From: CALNYZ01 sp942490945
GTDB taxonomy: Bacteria > Pseudomonadota > Gammaproteobacteria > UBA6429 > Thiohalophilaceae
NCBI GenBank assembly: GCA_942490945.1
Contig: CALNYZ010000017.1
Coordinates: 1-64,000 of the forward strand
Length of the DNA: 64,000 nucleotides
Direction: 5' to 3'
Both the position numbers and the translations under genes were made by a program. Positions within the stretch are counted from its first letter, which is position 1, and the number at the start of each line of letters is the position of its first letter. This document shows, in pieces, positions 8,707-18,184 of the stretch. The notes below the pieces were generated by a model, which saw only the letters and a program-made list of their open reading frames with translations, searched no databases and was not told the origin of the DNA.

Positions 8707-10053
8707 ATGGATATCACCATTCAGGAACGTGACATATACAGCATAAGCCGCCTTAACCATGAGGTTCGGTCTGTTCTTGAGAGCGGCTTTCCAATGGTTT
8801 GGATACAGGCAGAAATATCGAATCTGGCCAGACCCGGTTCTGGACACTGGTACTTTTCGTTAAAAGATGAACATGCCCAGGTTCGATGTGCCATGTTTCG
8901 TAATCGAAATATGCATAGTCAATTCACCCCTGCAGACGGACAATTGGTATTAGTCAGGGCAAAAATCAGTTTGTACGAACCACGAGGTGAATTTCAGCTA
9001 ATCATTGAACACATGGAGGCTGCCGGTGAAGGTGCACTGCGGCAACAATTTGAACTGCTGAAACAAAAACTCCAACGTGAAGGACTGTTTGAGAGTCTTC
9101 ACAAAAAACCACTTCCTCCCTATCCTGAAAGCATAGGCATCATTACATCACCGACTGGTGCAGCTATTCACGACATTCTTACCACGCTAAATCGCCGCTA
9201 CCCCATTTTGAACATTACTATCTATCCAACCAGTGTTCAGGGAGCCAGTGCAGCGGGTGAGATTATCCGGGCAATCAAGCTTGCAGAACAACAGGCGGAT
9301 TGCGATATTTTAATTCTTGCGCGCGGTGGCGGTTCGTTGGAGGATCTATGGTCTTTCAATAACGAACAACTTGCACATGCAATCTTCAACTGCCCTATTC
9401 CTGTGGTAACCGGCATCGGGCACGATGTTGATTTCACTATTGCCGACTTTGTTGCCGATCACCGCTCTCCAACACCCACCGGCGCCGCAGAATTCATCAC
9501 ACCCGACAAGCGCGAGATACTAAAACATCTGGATAATTTTCTGCGCACATTCATCCAACTCACTCGTGGAAAAATATTTAACCTGACACATGCACTCAAA
9601 ACCACACAGGCCAGACTGGTTCACCCGGAAAGAAGACTGCAGGACACCAGCCAGAAACTGGATGAACATCAAATGCGCCTGAACAGAATCATCGTTAATA
9701 CACTGAAAAAATATCAGCAATATTTGACCGGCACGATAAAAAGGCTTGGCACTTGCGTGCCACAACAGCGCATATTACATTCCCGACAGCAACTCGCCCA
9801 ATATAATCTGCGTTTGGTTCGTGCTGTCGATTTTAAAATTCATAATGCAAACGGACGTTTAAAGGAACAGGTTGCGATACTCAATGCACTGAGTCCGATT
9901 GCCACGCTGGACCGTGGATATGCTATTGTAACCCGGGTTAGCAACAAGAAAATCGTACATAATAGTCATGAATTAAAATTAAATGATGAAGTACAGACAA
10001 GATTATCCAATGGTTCATTTATCAGCAAGGTTACCGACATTGCCAAAGACTAA
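8707..10053 (+). CDS. xseA: Exodeoxyribonuclease VII large subunit
   Basis: XseA is the catalytic subunit of exonuclease VII, which degrades single-stranded DNA; its partner XseB is encoded far away at 51280. The N-terminal OB fold (residues about 1-105) contains the typical SRLNHEVRSVLE and SGHWYFSLKDE segments. The catalytic core follows, with GGGSLEDLWSFN and VTGIGHDVDFTIADFVAD, then a long coiled coil. The length of 448 residues is normal. There is no obvious ribosome-binding site: a TATAAT at 8695-8700 would start transcription almost at the ATG, so the message could be nearly leaderless. Confidence 0.96.
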   Translation: MDITIQERDIYSISRLNHEVRSVLESGFPMVWIQAEISNLARPGSGHWYFSLKDEHAQVRCAMFRNRNMHSQFTPADGQLVLVRAKISLYEPRGEFQLIIEHMEAAGEGALRQQFELLKQKLQREGLFESLHKKPLPPYPESIGIITSPTGAAIHDILTTLNRRYPILNITIYPTSVQGASAAGEIIRAIKLAEQQADCDILILARGGGSLEDLWSFNNEQLAHAIFNCPIPVVTGIGHDVDFTIADFVADHRSPTPTGAAEFITPDKREILKHLDNFLRTFIQLTRGKIFNLTHALKTTQARLVHPERRLQDTSQKLDEHQMRLNRIIVNTLKKYQQYLTGTIKRLGTCVPQQRILHSRQQLAQYNLRLVRAVDFKIHNANGRLKEQVAILNALSPIATLDRGYAIVTRVSNKKIVHNSHELKLNDEVQTRLSNGSFISKVTDIAKD

Positions 10054-10063
10054 TTTACATCTT

Positions 10064-10882
10064 ATGAAATTGCTGTCCTTACTGATACTGTTTTTTACAA
10101 GCCAGATATGTTTTGCGGATATACCCAAGCATGACCCGGTGCCGGGCGGGATAGCTGTTATAAAAATAAACCCAAAAATTACTCGATCAGATGTACGTGG
10201 ATTTTTCAAAAAACGTCGCATAATGATTAAATCACATGAGGGAGAAAACTACGCAATCATTGGATTGCCATTGAGCCTGAAACCAGACACCTATTCGTTT
10301 ACCATAAAAAATGGTAACAAAACATATCGGCAAAAGTTTGCCGTAGCTGATAAAAAGTACCAGACACAACATATAACAGTAAAAAATAAACGTCATGTTA
10401 ACCCAAACAAAAATGATATGGCAAGAATTGGCAGGGAAAAAAAATTTATTGCTGCTGCGCTTACTAACTGGAGTGAGCAACCAGACCCGCCAACCAACTT
10501 CATCCAGCCTGCGCAAGGTATATATTCAAGCCCGTTTGGACTGAGACGATTCTTTAATGGCCAGGCACGGCGTCCACACAGCGGGCTTGATATTGCCGCA
10601 GCAGCGGGCACACCCGTCATTGCCCCGGCAGCAGGAAAAATTATCGAAATTGGAGATTATTTTTTTAATGGTAAAACTGTTTTTATTGATCATGGACAGA
10701 ATCTTATCTCTATGTATTGCCATTTAAGCGAAGTGACCAAAACGAAAGGTAGCGTGCTAAAACAGGGCGAACTGTTTGCAAAAGTTGGCAAAACAGGTCG
10801 GGTAACAGGTGCACACCTGCACTGGTCAGTAAGTTTAAATAATACCCGCGTTGAACCGACCTTATTCTTGCAAAACAAGTGA
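10064..10882 (+). CDS. Exported M23-family metallopeptidase
   Basis: The start is taken at 10064 because it places a signal peptide (MKLLSLLILFFTSQICFA, residues 1-18) at the N-terminus; the longer frame would overlap xseA. The periplasmic protein of 272 residues has a small N-terminal beta domain and a C-terminal LytM/M23 fold. The zinc site is complete: H172 and D176 in RPHSGLDIA, and H251/H253 in GAHLHW. It should be an active peptidoglycan peptide-crosslink hydrolase, unlike degenerate EnvC/NlpD regulators. It follows xseA closely and overlaps the next small gene by 4 bases. Confidence 0.88.
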   Translation: MKLLSLLILFFTSQICFADIPKHDPVPGGIAVIKINPKITRSDVRGFFKKRRIMIKSHEGENYAIIGLPLSLKPDTYSFTIKNGNKTYRQKFAVADKKYQTQHITVKNKRHVNPNKNDMARIGREKKFIAAALTNWSEQPDPPTNFIQPAQGIYSSPFGLRRFFNGQARRPHSGLDIAAAAGTPVIAPAAGKIIEIGDYFFNGKTVFIDHGQNLISMYCHLSEVTKTKGSVLKQGELFAKVGKTGRVTGAHLHWSVSLNNTRVEPTLFLQNK

Positions 10883-11073
10883 ACAATAGCGAAACGCTGC
10901 CAGACTGGATTATGTATGTTGCGCAGGACGCTGATGGTACCTGGTGGGGATACAGTGCCGAGCCACATTTAAATGATAGTGGCTGGTACGAAAATGAAGT
11001 TGGTAAATATATCAGACTGGATAAAACCGATGCGAATATCGATTGGCAAAACAGTTTAAAACTTGCTAAATAA
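10879..11073 (+). CDS. Small unknown protein of 64 residues
   Basis: GTG start overlapping the M23 peptidase stop in a GTGA arrangement, which suggests translational coupling. The protein is acidic and rich in Trp and Tyr (WIMYVAQDADGTWWGYSAE), with no membrane segment or signal. I recognise no named family. The tight coupling, sensible codon use and convergence on der, with 2 bases between the stops, support a real gene. Confidence 0.6.
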   Translation: MNNSETLPDWIMYVAQDADGTWWGYSAEPHLNDSGWYENEVGKYIRLDKTDANIDWQNSLKLAK

Positions 11074-11075
11074 TC

Positions 11076-12458
11076 TCACTTTTTTACATGTTCCATCAAA
11101 CGTTTGCGTTTTGCCAGCTGACGTTGTGTTAGTTTGTTTTTCTTGTCTTTAAACGGGTTGTCGCCGGTTTTAAACTCAAAACGTACCGGTGTGCCTTCCA
11201 GTTTAAGTTGTTTCTGAAACGCATTACTTAAATAGCGTTTATACACTTCCGGAATCTTGTCGGTCTGGTTTCCATGTATAACGAAAAGTGGGGGATTAAG
11301 ACCTCCCTGATGCACATAGCGTAATTTTATTCGCCGCCCTTTAACCAGTGGTGGCTGATGAGCAGTAACAATATTGTTCATGATGTCGGTCAGTTTTGAC
11401 GGGGTAAACCGTTTTGTCGCAGACGTATATGCCTTGTGGATTGACGGAAACAGCTCACCTACGCCTGTTCCGTGCAGTGCAGATATTTTGTGAATTTTTA
11501 CATTCTGGATAAAATTAAGTTTTATATCCAGTTCACGCATTAATTTGGCTTTTTGATCGGTATCAATTCCGTCCCACTTATTAATGGCTATCACCAGTGC
11601 ACGACCGGAATCCAGCACATAACCCAGCAAGGTTGCATCCTGCTCGGTAATGCCTTCATGGCCGTCAAGTAACATAATGACAACGTTTGCATCATCAATC
11701 GCCTGCAGCGTTTTAATAACACTGAATTTCTCGACTGCTTCACTAACCTTACTCTTACGCCGGACACCGGCAGTATCGATCAATGTATAATCTTTTTCAT
11801 TGCGCACGAAATGCAGATAAATGCTGTCACGGGTTGTGCCCGGTTCATCAAAGCTGACCACCCTTTGTTCACCGATAATTCGATTTACCAGGGTTGATTT
11901 ACCGACGTTGGGTCGGCCGACAATGGCAATCTTGATTCCCTGATTTTCCGTGTCTTCATCCGGTTCATAGACGAAGTCCCGAAAAACCATTTCCATCATA
12001 CTTTTTACGCCATGACGATGACTCGCTGAAATTGAAAAACTGTTTTGAAATCCAAGCTTGCTAAAATCAGCTTCTGCCGTATCAATGTTCAATCCATCCG
12101 TTTTGTTTATCACCAGACAAATATTTTTATTCTTACTGCGTAATATTTTTGCAATGTCTTCATCGAGTGGTGACAAGCCATGACGCGCATCTACAAGAAA
12201 GAATACAATACTTGCTTCTTCCACTGCTATCCATGACTGCTGGGCCATAAGCGACTCGACGCCAGTTTCATCGCCGGTTAATCCGCCTGTATCAATAACA
12301 ATGTAAGGTATGGTGTCAATCATACCCGAACCATACTTTCTGTCGCGTGTCAGACCAGGCTGGTCTGCAACCAGTGCGTCACGTGTTCTGGTCAGACAAT
12401 TAAATAAAGTTGACTTGCCAACATTGGGGCGTCCAACCAGTGCTATTGTGGGTTTCAT
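11076..12458 (-). CDS. der: GTPase Der (EngA), ribosome assembly
   Basis: Der is an essential GTPase with two tandem G domains needed for 50S subunit maturation. Both P-loops are visible as GRPNVGKST, the first at residues 8-16 and the second about 175 residues later; each domain has its own DxxG and NKxD motif (VINKTDG, AINKWDG). The C-terminal KH-like domain and a basic tail complete a 460-residue protein. The start at 12458 (MKPTIALVG) is preferred over an upstream in-frame ATG/GTG because it matches the family N-terminus and follows the bamB stop by 19 bases. Confidence 0.96.
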   Translation of the reverse strand: MKPTIALVGRPNVGKSTLFNCLTRTRDALVADQPGLTRDRKYGSGMIDTIPYIVIDTGGLTGDETGVESLMAQQSWIAVEEASIVFFLVDARHGLSPLDEDIAKILRSKNKNICLVINKTDGLNIDTAEADFSKLGFQNSFSISASHRHGVKSMMEMVFRDFVYEPDEDTENQGIKIAIVGRPNVGKSTLVNRIIGEQRVVSFDEPGTTRDSIYLHFVRNEKDYTLIDTAGVRRKSKVSEAVEKFSVIKTLQAIDDANVVIMLLDGHEGITEQDATLLGYVLDSGRALVIAINKWDGIDTDQKAKLMRELDIKLNFIQNVKIHKISALHGTGVGELFPSIHKAYTSATKRFTPSKLTDIMNNIVTAHQPPLVKGRRIKLRYVHQGGLNPPLFVIHGNQTDKIPEVYKRYLSNAFQKQLKLEGTPVRFEFKTGDNPFKDKKNKLTQRQLAKRKRLMEHVKK

Positions 12459-12477
12459 CGGATTTTGGCGGTTGAAA

Positions 12478-13662
12478 TCAGTTAATAGAAAAAAGTGACG
12501 TGAAGCCAAATCGTGTAGTGGCAATCAATTTATTACCTTGTACTACAGGTGAACTGATGATGTTATATTTTCTATCAAATACCAAATCATCCGGCACATC
12601 TGCCTCCTGCTCCGGTTCATCTGCCAGACGCGTACGCGCAACCAGATGACCATCAGATTTGGCCAGCCAGTGTATAAAACCATTGAAGTCTGCAACCACA
12701 ACATATTCGTTTTGTAACACTGGCTTTGTTAATGAGCGGCGTAGTAACTTGTCCTGTTTCCATACCGTAGCACCGGTACGAGGATCCAGTGCCCAGACAT
12801 AGCCAACACTATCCGTGATATACAGCCTTGCCGTTTCCAGCGTCATACCGGTATACGAACTAAAATCTCGCGTCCAGATGATACGTCCTGTTTCAGTATG
12901 CATACAGGCAATGCGTCCCTGATAGGTAACCGTGAACAGTAAATCATTTACAACAATCATATTGGCATCTATATCAACAAGCCGCTCGATTTCCGTTCTG
13001 CCTTTTGGAGACGCGATACTTTTTTCCCATATCTTGTTCCCTGTAGCCTGATCAAGCGCATATATTTTTCCCTGATCAGATCCGGATAATATCAATTTTC
13101 CATATGCAACCGGGTGACTTGTACCCCGCAAGCTCAGCGGTGGAGCGGTATCTGTATGTACCCACAATACCTTGCCTGAAGACATATCCAGTTTGGCAAT
13201 ATTGCCATCAACGGTACGTACAAACAGGGCATTATTTACTACAAGCGGAACTGCCAGAGCTTCACTCGTTAATTTTGCCTGCCAGTTCACATCACCGTTT
13301 GTTTTATTGACAGAAAACAGCTTGCCATTTTCTGTCGCAAAATACATTGCGTTATCAGACTGAGCGAGTCCCGCGGTAATGTTGTGCGTGTAATTCTTTT
13401 GCCATAATGTCTGCCCAGATTCGGAATTAATAGCGTAAATATTTCCGGTGTATTCAACCGTATAAAATATTTCCTTGTTCCAGATCGGTTCAAATCTCAG
13501 GTATTGATGTCGAACGCCTTTGCCAACATCTCGATGCCAGGAAGAAGATATCCGTAGTTCATTGTCCAGTGGTTCAAGTTTGACTGGTGGCTCAATGGGC
13601 GATGGTGAAGAGGAACAGCCACTCAACAACCCAAACAGCAATATAATTATGGCTTTGCGCAT
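12478..13662 (-). CDS. bamB: Outer-membrane assembly lipoprotein BamB
   Basis: BamB is a beta-propeller lipoprotein of the BAM complex that inserts outer-membrane proteins. The signal ends at the lipobox LLSGC (Cys16 in this start). The rest shows repeated PQQ-like blades such as GKLFSVNKTNGDVNWQ, GKVLWVHTDTAPPLSLRGTSHP and GRIIWTRDFSSYTG. It is 394 residues long. The start at 13662 is chosen because AAGG lies 8-9 bases upstream; an ATG 21 bases earlier overlaps yfgM. The gene lies between yfgM and der, as in Pseudomonas and Escherichia. Confidence 0.95.
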   Translation of the reverse strand: MRKAIIILLFGLLSGCSSSPSPIEPPVKLEPLDNELRISSSWHRDVGKGVRHQYLRFEPIWNKEIFYTVEYTGNIYAINSESGQTLWQKNYTHNITAGLAQSDNAMYFATENGKLFSVNKTNGDVNWQAKLTSEALAVPLVVNNALFVRTVDGNIAKLDMSSGKVLWVHTDTAPPLSLRGTSHPVAYGKLILSGSDQGKIYALDQATGNKIWEKSIASPKGRTEIERLVDIDANMIVVNDLLFTVTYQGRIACMHTETGRIIWTRDFSSYTGMTLETARLYITDSVGYVWALDPRTGATVWKQDKLLRRSLTKPVLQNEYVVVADFNGFIHWLAKSDGHLVARTRLADEPEQEADVPDDLVFDRKYNIISSPVVQGNKLIATTRFGFTSLFSIN

Positions 13663-13663
13663 G

Positions 13664-14311
13664 CTAGCTACCTTTTTTAACATCGTCTGGAATACTGTTT
13701 AGTTTCATGGACACAACTTCATATCGCTGCTCATTGTTGGATATGCTGCCAAGTGCTTTCTTGTACGCTGCACGCGCCAGCGATAATTCATTCATGGCCA
13801 TATAGATGTCACCTTCGAGTTCTGCATATAATGATTTAAAAATGGATGTATCATCACGCTTTATCTGACTCAATGCCTGATCGGGTTTCCCGGATTGCAG
13901 TAATACTATTATTAAGCGAATTCGTGCCAGATGGGTAAAGCCGTCGTGGCGATCATTACTTATAATCTTCTCAAGCACCCTGGCTGCATCGTCCCATTGC
14001 GCCATTTCAGAATACTGTTTGGCCAAAGCAAATCGGGTCAAGGTTGCATAGCTTGTACTTTCATATTTGTCGAGCAGTGTATTTGCCTTGGTTATAAATT
14101 CCTTTTTATCCGCCTGATTTTGTAATGCCAACACTTCTGCGTAAATATTTGATGCTGCCTTTGCATCTGAAATTCGTGTCGATTTCCAGTATTGATAACC
14201 GGCAAGACCACCAACGCCTATAACCAGACCCAGTACGATAGCTCTGCCGTTTTCTTGCCACCATTTTTTTATCGCTTCAACTTGTTCATCATCGGTTTTT
14301 AATTCGTCCAC
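13664..14311 (-). CDS. yfgM: YfgM-like ancillary periplasmic/inner-membrane TPR protein
   Basis: YfgM is a SecYEG-associated membrane protein linked to periplasmic chaperoning. The N-terminus DDEQVEAIKKWWQENGRAIVLG leads into a single membrane segment (about residues 23-43), followed by a periplasmic TPR-like helical region to residue 215. GTG start with a GAGGAA ribosome-binding site 7 bases upstream. The hisS-yfgM-bamB-der order is conserved in gammaproteobacteria and supports the name. Confidence 0.93.
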   Translation of the reverse strand: MDELKTDDEQVEAIKKWWQENGRAIVLGLVIGVGGLAGYQYWKSTRISDAKAASNIYAEVLALQNQADKKEFITKANTLLDKYESTSYATLTRFALAKQYSEMAQWDDAARVLEKIISNDRHDGFTHLARIRLIIVLLQSGKPDQALSQIKRDDTSIFKSLYAELEGDIYMAMNELSLARAAYKKALGSISNNEQRYEVVSMKLNSIPDDVKKGS

Positions 14312-14322
14312 GGTATCTTCCT

Positions 14323-15594
14323 CTAGATATTTTCAATCAATTTAATCAACTGTTCCAGTTCGACAGTTTGTTGTTCGGAGTTATCACGCAGTGCTTTTAC
14401 AGATATCATTTTTTTCACTGCCTCATCTTCTCCTATAATCAGCGCCAATTTGGCATTGCTTTTATCAGCTTTTTTCATATGGCTTTTCATACTGCCATCA
14501 CCGCAATGCATCATAATTCCCTTGTCAGGCAGTTTATCCCTGAGGGTTTCTGCGACTGTCACAGAAAATTCTTTCGCCGCTTCGCCAAGCGGTATTATAT
14601 AAACATCGGGACAATATATAATTTCTGTATTACCTTGCTCAACCAATGCAACCAGACGTTCCACACCCATCGCAAACCCGACAGCGGGGGTCGCCTTGCC
14701 ACCCAGCTGTTCAACCAGCCCGTCGTATCTGCCACCTGCGCATACCGTACCTTGCGCACCTAATTCTGTTGTTACCCATTCAAATACTGTCTGGGTGTAA
14801 TAGTCCAGTCCACGCACAAGATATGGATTGATACTGTAAGCGATATTCATACTGTCGAGTATGCCACACAGTTTTTCGAGGTGAACATTCGATGCACTAT
14901 CCAGATGTTCATTTATTTTTGGCGCGGCTTCTATAATCGCACGAAGATCAGGATTTTTGCTGTCGAGAATTCTCAACGGGTTTGACTCCAGTCTTCTCAG
15001 GCTGTCCTCATCCAGTTTGTCTTTATGTTCAGTAAAATACTGCACCAACAATTCTCGGTATTCCAGACGGGCTTCCTGACTACCCAGCGAATTGATTTGC
15101 AATGAAACCTTGTCGGCGAGACCTGTTAATTTCCAGAATCGCGCCGTCATGGCAATTATCTCTGCATCTATGTCCGGACCAGGCAAACCAAATGTCTCAA
15201 CACCCATTTGATAGAACTGACGATAACGCCCTTTTTGTGGTCGTTCATGCCGAAACATTGGTCCCATGTACCAGACACGTTGTTGTTGATTGTGTAACAA
15301 ACCATGCTCGATACAGGCACGAACACATCCGGCTGTACCTTCCGGTCGCAATGTCAAACTGTCACCATTACGATCAGAGAATGTATACATCTCCTTCTCA
15401 ACGATATCTGTTACTTCACCAATCGACCGTTTAAACAATTCAGTTTTTTCGACAATCGGCATGCGCATTTCAGTGTAACCATACTGATACATCAATTTTC
15501 TGAAACCTGACTCAATGAATTCCCAGTTTGCTGCATTTGCAGGAAGCAGATCATTCATTCCACGAATTGCCTGAACGGGGTTTGATTTGGGCAT
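14323..15594 (-). CDS. hisS: Histidyl-tRNA synthetase
   Basis: HisS charges tRNA-His. It is a class II synthetase: motif 2 near MGPMFRHERPQKGRYRQFYQ, histidine A loops LVRGLDYYTQTVFEW and AGGRYDGLVEQLGG, and motif 3 in GFAMGVERL. The C-terminal anticodon-binding domain runs to the end. The start at 15594 matches the family N-terminus (QAIRGMNDLLP begins at residue 8); in-frame ATG (15612) and GTG (15624) starts lie upstream and cannot be excluded because no clear ribosome-binding site marks any of them. Confidence 0.95.
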   Translation of the reverse strand: MPKSNPVQAIRGMNDLLPANAANWEFIESGFRKLMYQYGYTEMRMPIVEKTELFKRSIGEVTDIVEKEMYTFSDRNGDSLTLRPEGTAGCVRACIEHGLLHNQQQRVWYMGPMFRHERPQKGRYRQFYQMGVETFGLPGPDIDAEIIAMTARFWKLTGLADKVSLQINSLGSQEARLEYRELLVQYFTEHKDKLDEDSLRRLESNPLRILDSKNPDLRAIIEAAPKINEHLDSASNVHLEKLCGILDSMNIAYSINPYLVRGLDYYTQTVFEWVTTELGAQGTVCAGGRYDGLVEQLGGKATPAVGFAMGVERLVALVEQGNTEIIYCPDVYIIPLGEAAKEFSVTVAETLRDKLPDKGIMMHCGDGSMKSHMKKADKSNAKLALIIGEDEAVKKMISVKALRDNSEQQTVELEQLIKLIENI

Positions 15595-15640
15595 GACTTT
15601 AGTGCTGGACATAGAACTGGACACAATGATTCGTTTTTAA

Positions 15641-16132
15641 TTATGCCAACTTGTGCTGGCTGTTTGCGACGTTCTGATAGTAACCGGCAAGCGTTGACTT
15701 TAATACTTCGATTAAATCGAGATTTATTACAACCCACCACGTAGCTGCCAGGATTGCCAGCACCACCAGTATTATCAGAAAAATATTCTTGCTATTGCTG
15801 CCGGTTTTGAACTTTATTGCCTTGCCTTGCAAATAAGTCGGGACAATTGCCGGATTTTCATTATTACCCGCATAGAGCTGTTCCATAATCTTATCAGCCG
15901 GCAATTTCAGCAGTTTTGCGTAGCTGCGAATATAACCCGCAACATAGGTTAAACCGGTAAGTTTTGAAATGTCGCCTGACTCAAGTGCTTTTATAATATT
16001 TTCGTCGAGTCGTAAATTATTTGCAACTTCTGATGTGCTCAGCGCCATGGATTCGCGTGCCGAGCGAAGTTGATGTGCAATATCGACCAGAGCATCCTTA
16101 TCTTCTGTTACAACCTGCTCCAGTTCAGACAC
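15641..16132 (-). CDS. rodZ: Short RodZ-like protein (HTH plus membrane segment)
   Basis: RodZ links the MreB cytoskeleton to the cell-wall machinery. Residues about 17-90 form the RodZ-type helix-turn-helix (QLRSARESMALSTSEVANNL, then KLTGLTYVAGYIRSYAKLL), and residues about 115-137 are a membrane helix. The protein ends about 25 residues later, at 163 residues, while typical RodZ is over 300; the periplasmic DUF4115 domain is absent, with no obvious remnant downstream. The GTG start overlaps the pilF stop by one base. The position between pilF and hisS fits rodZ, but ispG, often found between them, is missing. Confidence 0.85.
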   Translation of the reverse strand: MSELEQVVTEDKDALVDIAHQLRSARESMALSTSEVANNLRLDENIIKALESGDISKLTGLTYVAGYIRSYAKLLKLPADKIMEQLYAGNNENPAIVPTYLQGKAIKFKTGSNSKNIFLIILVVLAILAATWWVVINLDLIEVLKSTLAGYYQNVANSQHKLA

Positions 16133-16893
16133 TATAATTTTCCCTGCTTTTTAAGTTTCTTGAGTAATTCCGTTTCTTTTGAATCAGGAAACATCCCTTT
16201 TAGCTGGTTCTCAAAACTTGCAATTCTGTCTTTATTGCCTCTGCCGCGTTCAAGCAATATACCCAACCATAAACTTTGCGGGGTATGTCGGGATGTTTGC
16301 GTAAACTGGTTAAAGTACATATAGGCTTTATCGCGGTTTTGCTTGTCAAACTCAATTTGCGATAACGCCAGTAGTGATCGCGGCATGATTGGATTGTATT
16401 TCACAGCCAGTAAATAATTTTCTTCCGCTAACTTAATATTACCGGTCAATTGCGCACATAGCGCCTTGTTTTCATAAACATTACCTTTGTCTGAATACAA
16501 AGGATCATTCAATACCTCTTCAAAAACTTCAAATGCCGAACTGACTGCTCCTTGCTGGCATAAAAAAGCAGCGTAATTGTTTTTAATCGAGGAATCCTTC
16601 GGCGCCAGATCGATGGCACGCAAGTAATTGTCGCGAGCCTTCTCCGGGACGTCTAATCGGCGATATAATTCGGCGAGATAATGATGTGCATTGGCATTGT
16701 CTTCATCCTGCTCCAGTGCCTTTTCCAGCTTTTGCATTGCCGTTACATTGTCGCCACTTTGCATATACTTCAAGCCAAGACTGGCATTTAACTGCGCGGC
16801 ATGTTCCATATCGCTGTTTTTTGTCGTGGTTTGACAGCCACTCATTAACAACGTAAACATCACCAATGCCATAAGCTTATACAGCTTGATCAT
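16132..16893 (-). CDS. pilF: Type IV pilus assembly lipoprotein PilF/PilW
   Basis: PilF is the pilotin needed for outer-membrane localisation and assembly of the PilQ secretin. The signal ends at the lipobox LMSGC (Cys20). Residues about 35-235 are TPR repeats (AAQLNASLGLKYMQSGD, AHHYLAELYRRLDVPEKARDNY, and so on), six in the family. The length of 253 residues is normal. The start overlaps the rlmN stop in an ATGA, and the stop shares a base with rodZ, so all three are probably translationally coupled. Confidence 0.93.
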   Translation of the reverse strand: MIKLYKLMALVMFTLLMSGCQTTTKNSDMEHAAQLNASLGLKYMQSGDNVTAMQKLEKALEQDEDNANAHHYLAELYRRLDVPEKARDNYLRAIDLAPKDSSIKNNYAAFLCQQGAVSSAFEVFEEVLNDPLYSDKGNVYENKALCAQLTGNIKLAEENYLLAVKYNPIMPRSLLALSQIEFDKQNRDKAYMYFNQFTQTSRHTPQSLWLGILLERGRGNKDRIASFENQLKGMFPDSKETELLKKLKKQGKL

Positions 16894-18020
16894 GCCAGCT
16901 TCCTCTGCACACTATCGAGGGAAACAGTAACATTCCGGTTTTCAAGACGCTTCGCGGTACGTTTTGTCTTGTCAGCCACTTGTCCGGCAAGTTGACCGCA
17001 AGCCGCTGCGATGTCATCACCACGTGTTTTACGTATCGTGGTAATTATTCCTGCCTTAACAAGAACTTCTCTGAATATTTCAATGCGTTCAGTTGTCGAT
17101 CCAATGTAGTCGGTGTTTGGAAACGGATTAAAAGGAATCAAATTAACCTTGCAGGGCAAAGTACTAAGCAGTTTGACGAGTTGTTTTGCCTGTGCCTTGC
17201 TGTCGTTCACTTCGTTTAACATAACGTATTCGACAGTAACCTTACGCTTGGTTTCACCTGCAATATATCGTTTACAGGCCGCCAACAATTCAACCAGTGG
17301 ATATTTTTTGTTAATAGGTACAATTTCGTTGCGTAACTCATCATTCGGTGCATGCAGTGACAAGGCCAATGCCACATCACTGACTTCCTTTAATCGATCC
17401 AGTGCCGGTACTACGCCCGACGTACTGACAGTAACGCGCCGCTTGGATAGTCCATAGGCATTGTCATCCAGCATAAGATTTAATGCCGTGACGACATTAT
17501 TAAAATTGAGTAGCGGTTCACCCATTCCCATCATAACGATATTGCTGATTTTTCGATCCTGACGTGGGATACATTTTAATGCCTGATTGGCCCGCCAAAC
17601 CTGGCCAATAATTTCTGCGGTCGATAAATTTCTGTTAAATCCCTGTTGCGCTGTAGAGCAAAATGTACACTCCAGTGCACAACCGATCTGTGATGACACA
17701 CACAGTGTGCCACGATCAGATTCAGGGATAAAAACCGTTTCAATCGCATTCGTTGCACCTACATCAAGCAACCATTTTATGGTGCCATCTGTTGAAATAT
17801 GCTCGTGAATGATTTGTGGCGCACGCACCTCGGCTGTTTGCTTCAGTTTGTCGCGCAAGGCATTACTCAGATTTGTCATTGCATCGAAGTCGGAAACACC
17901 AAACTGATAAATCCACTTCAGAACCTGTGCAGCACGAAACGGCTTTTCTCCCAGTTCGGCAAAAAATGCTTCGAGTCCTGCTTTATCCAAATCGAGTAAA
18001 TTGATGACTTTATTTGTCAA
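16890..18020 (-). CDS. rlmN: Dual-specificity 23S rRNA/tRNA adenosine-C2 methyltransferase RlmN
   Basis: RlmN is a radical-SAM enzyme that methylates A2503 of 23S rRNA and A37 of some tRNAs. The cluster motif is CALECTFC (CxxxCxxC); the methyl-carrying Cys is probably in DDIAAACGQLAG near the C-terminus. The length of 376 residues is typical. The start appears to be TTG at 18020; no ATG or GTG exists upstream in frame near it, and the N-terminus INLLDLDKAGLEAF matches the family. It heads the rlmN-pilF-rodZ group. Confidence 0.95.
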   Translation of the reverse strand: MTNKVINLLDLDKAGLEAFFAELGEKPFRAAQVLKWIYQFGVSDFDAMTNLSNALRDKLKQTAEVRAPQIIHEHISTDGTIKWLLDVGATNAIETVFIPESDRGTLCVSSQIGCALECTFCSTAQQGFNRNLSTAEIIGQVWRANQALKCIPRQDRKISNIVMMGMGEPLLNFNNVVTALNLMLDDNAYGLSKRRVTVSTSGVVPALDRLKEVSDVALALSLHAPNDELRNEIVPINKKYPLVELLAACKRYIAGETKRKVTVEYVMLNEVNDSKAQAKQLVKLLSTLPCKVNLIPFNPFPNTDYIGSTTERIEIFREVLVKAGIITTIRKTRGDDIAAACGQLAGQVADKTKRTAKRLENRNVTVSLDSVQRKLA

Positions 18021-18069
18021 TGCCTGTGCCTGTGGTGGTGATATCTAATCAGCAACGCCAACATAACAT

Positions 18070-18093
18070 AAACCCGCAGTTTAACGCGGGTTT
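18070..18093 (-). terminator. Stem-loop after the isc operon, probable terminator
   Basis: Perfect 8-base stem AAACCCGC / GCGGGTTT with an 8-base loop, lying between iscX and rlmN. The T-tail is weak on both strands, so it may act as a weak terminator or an RNA 3'-end stabiliser for the isc transcript. Confidence 0.5.
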
Positions 18094-18184
18094 ATCATAC
18101 ATTCCGGGTGCAAATATATAGTGTAAATTTTAGCTTGTGGCGACAAAGCAAGCAATGGCTATTACTGAAACCCGGGGATTTCCC

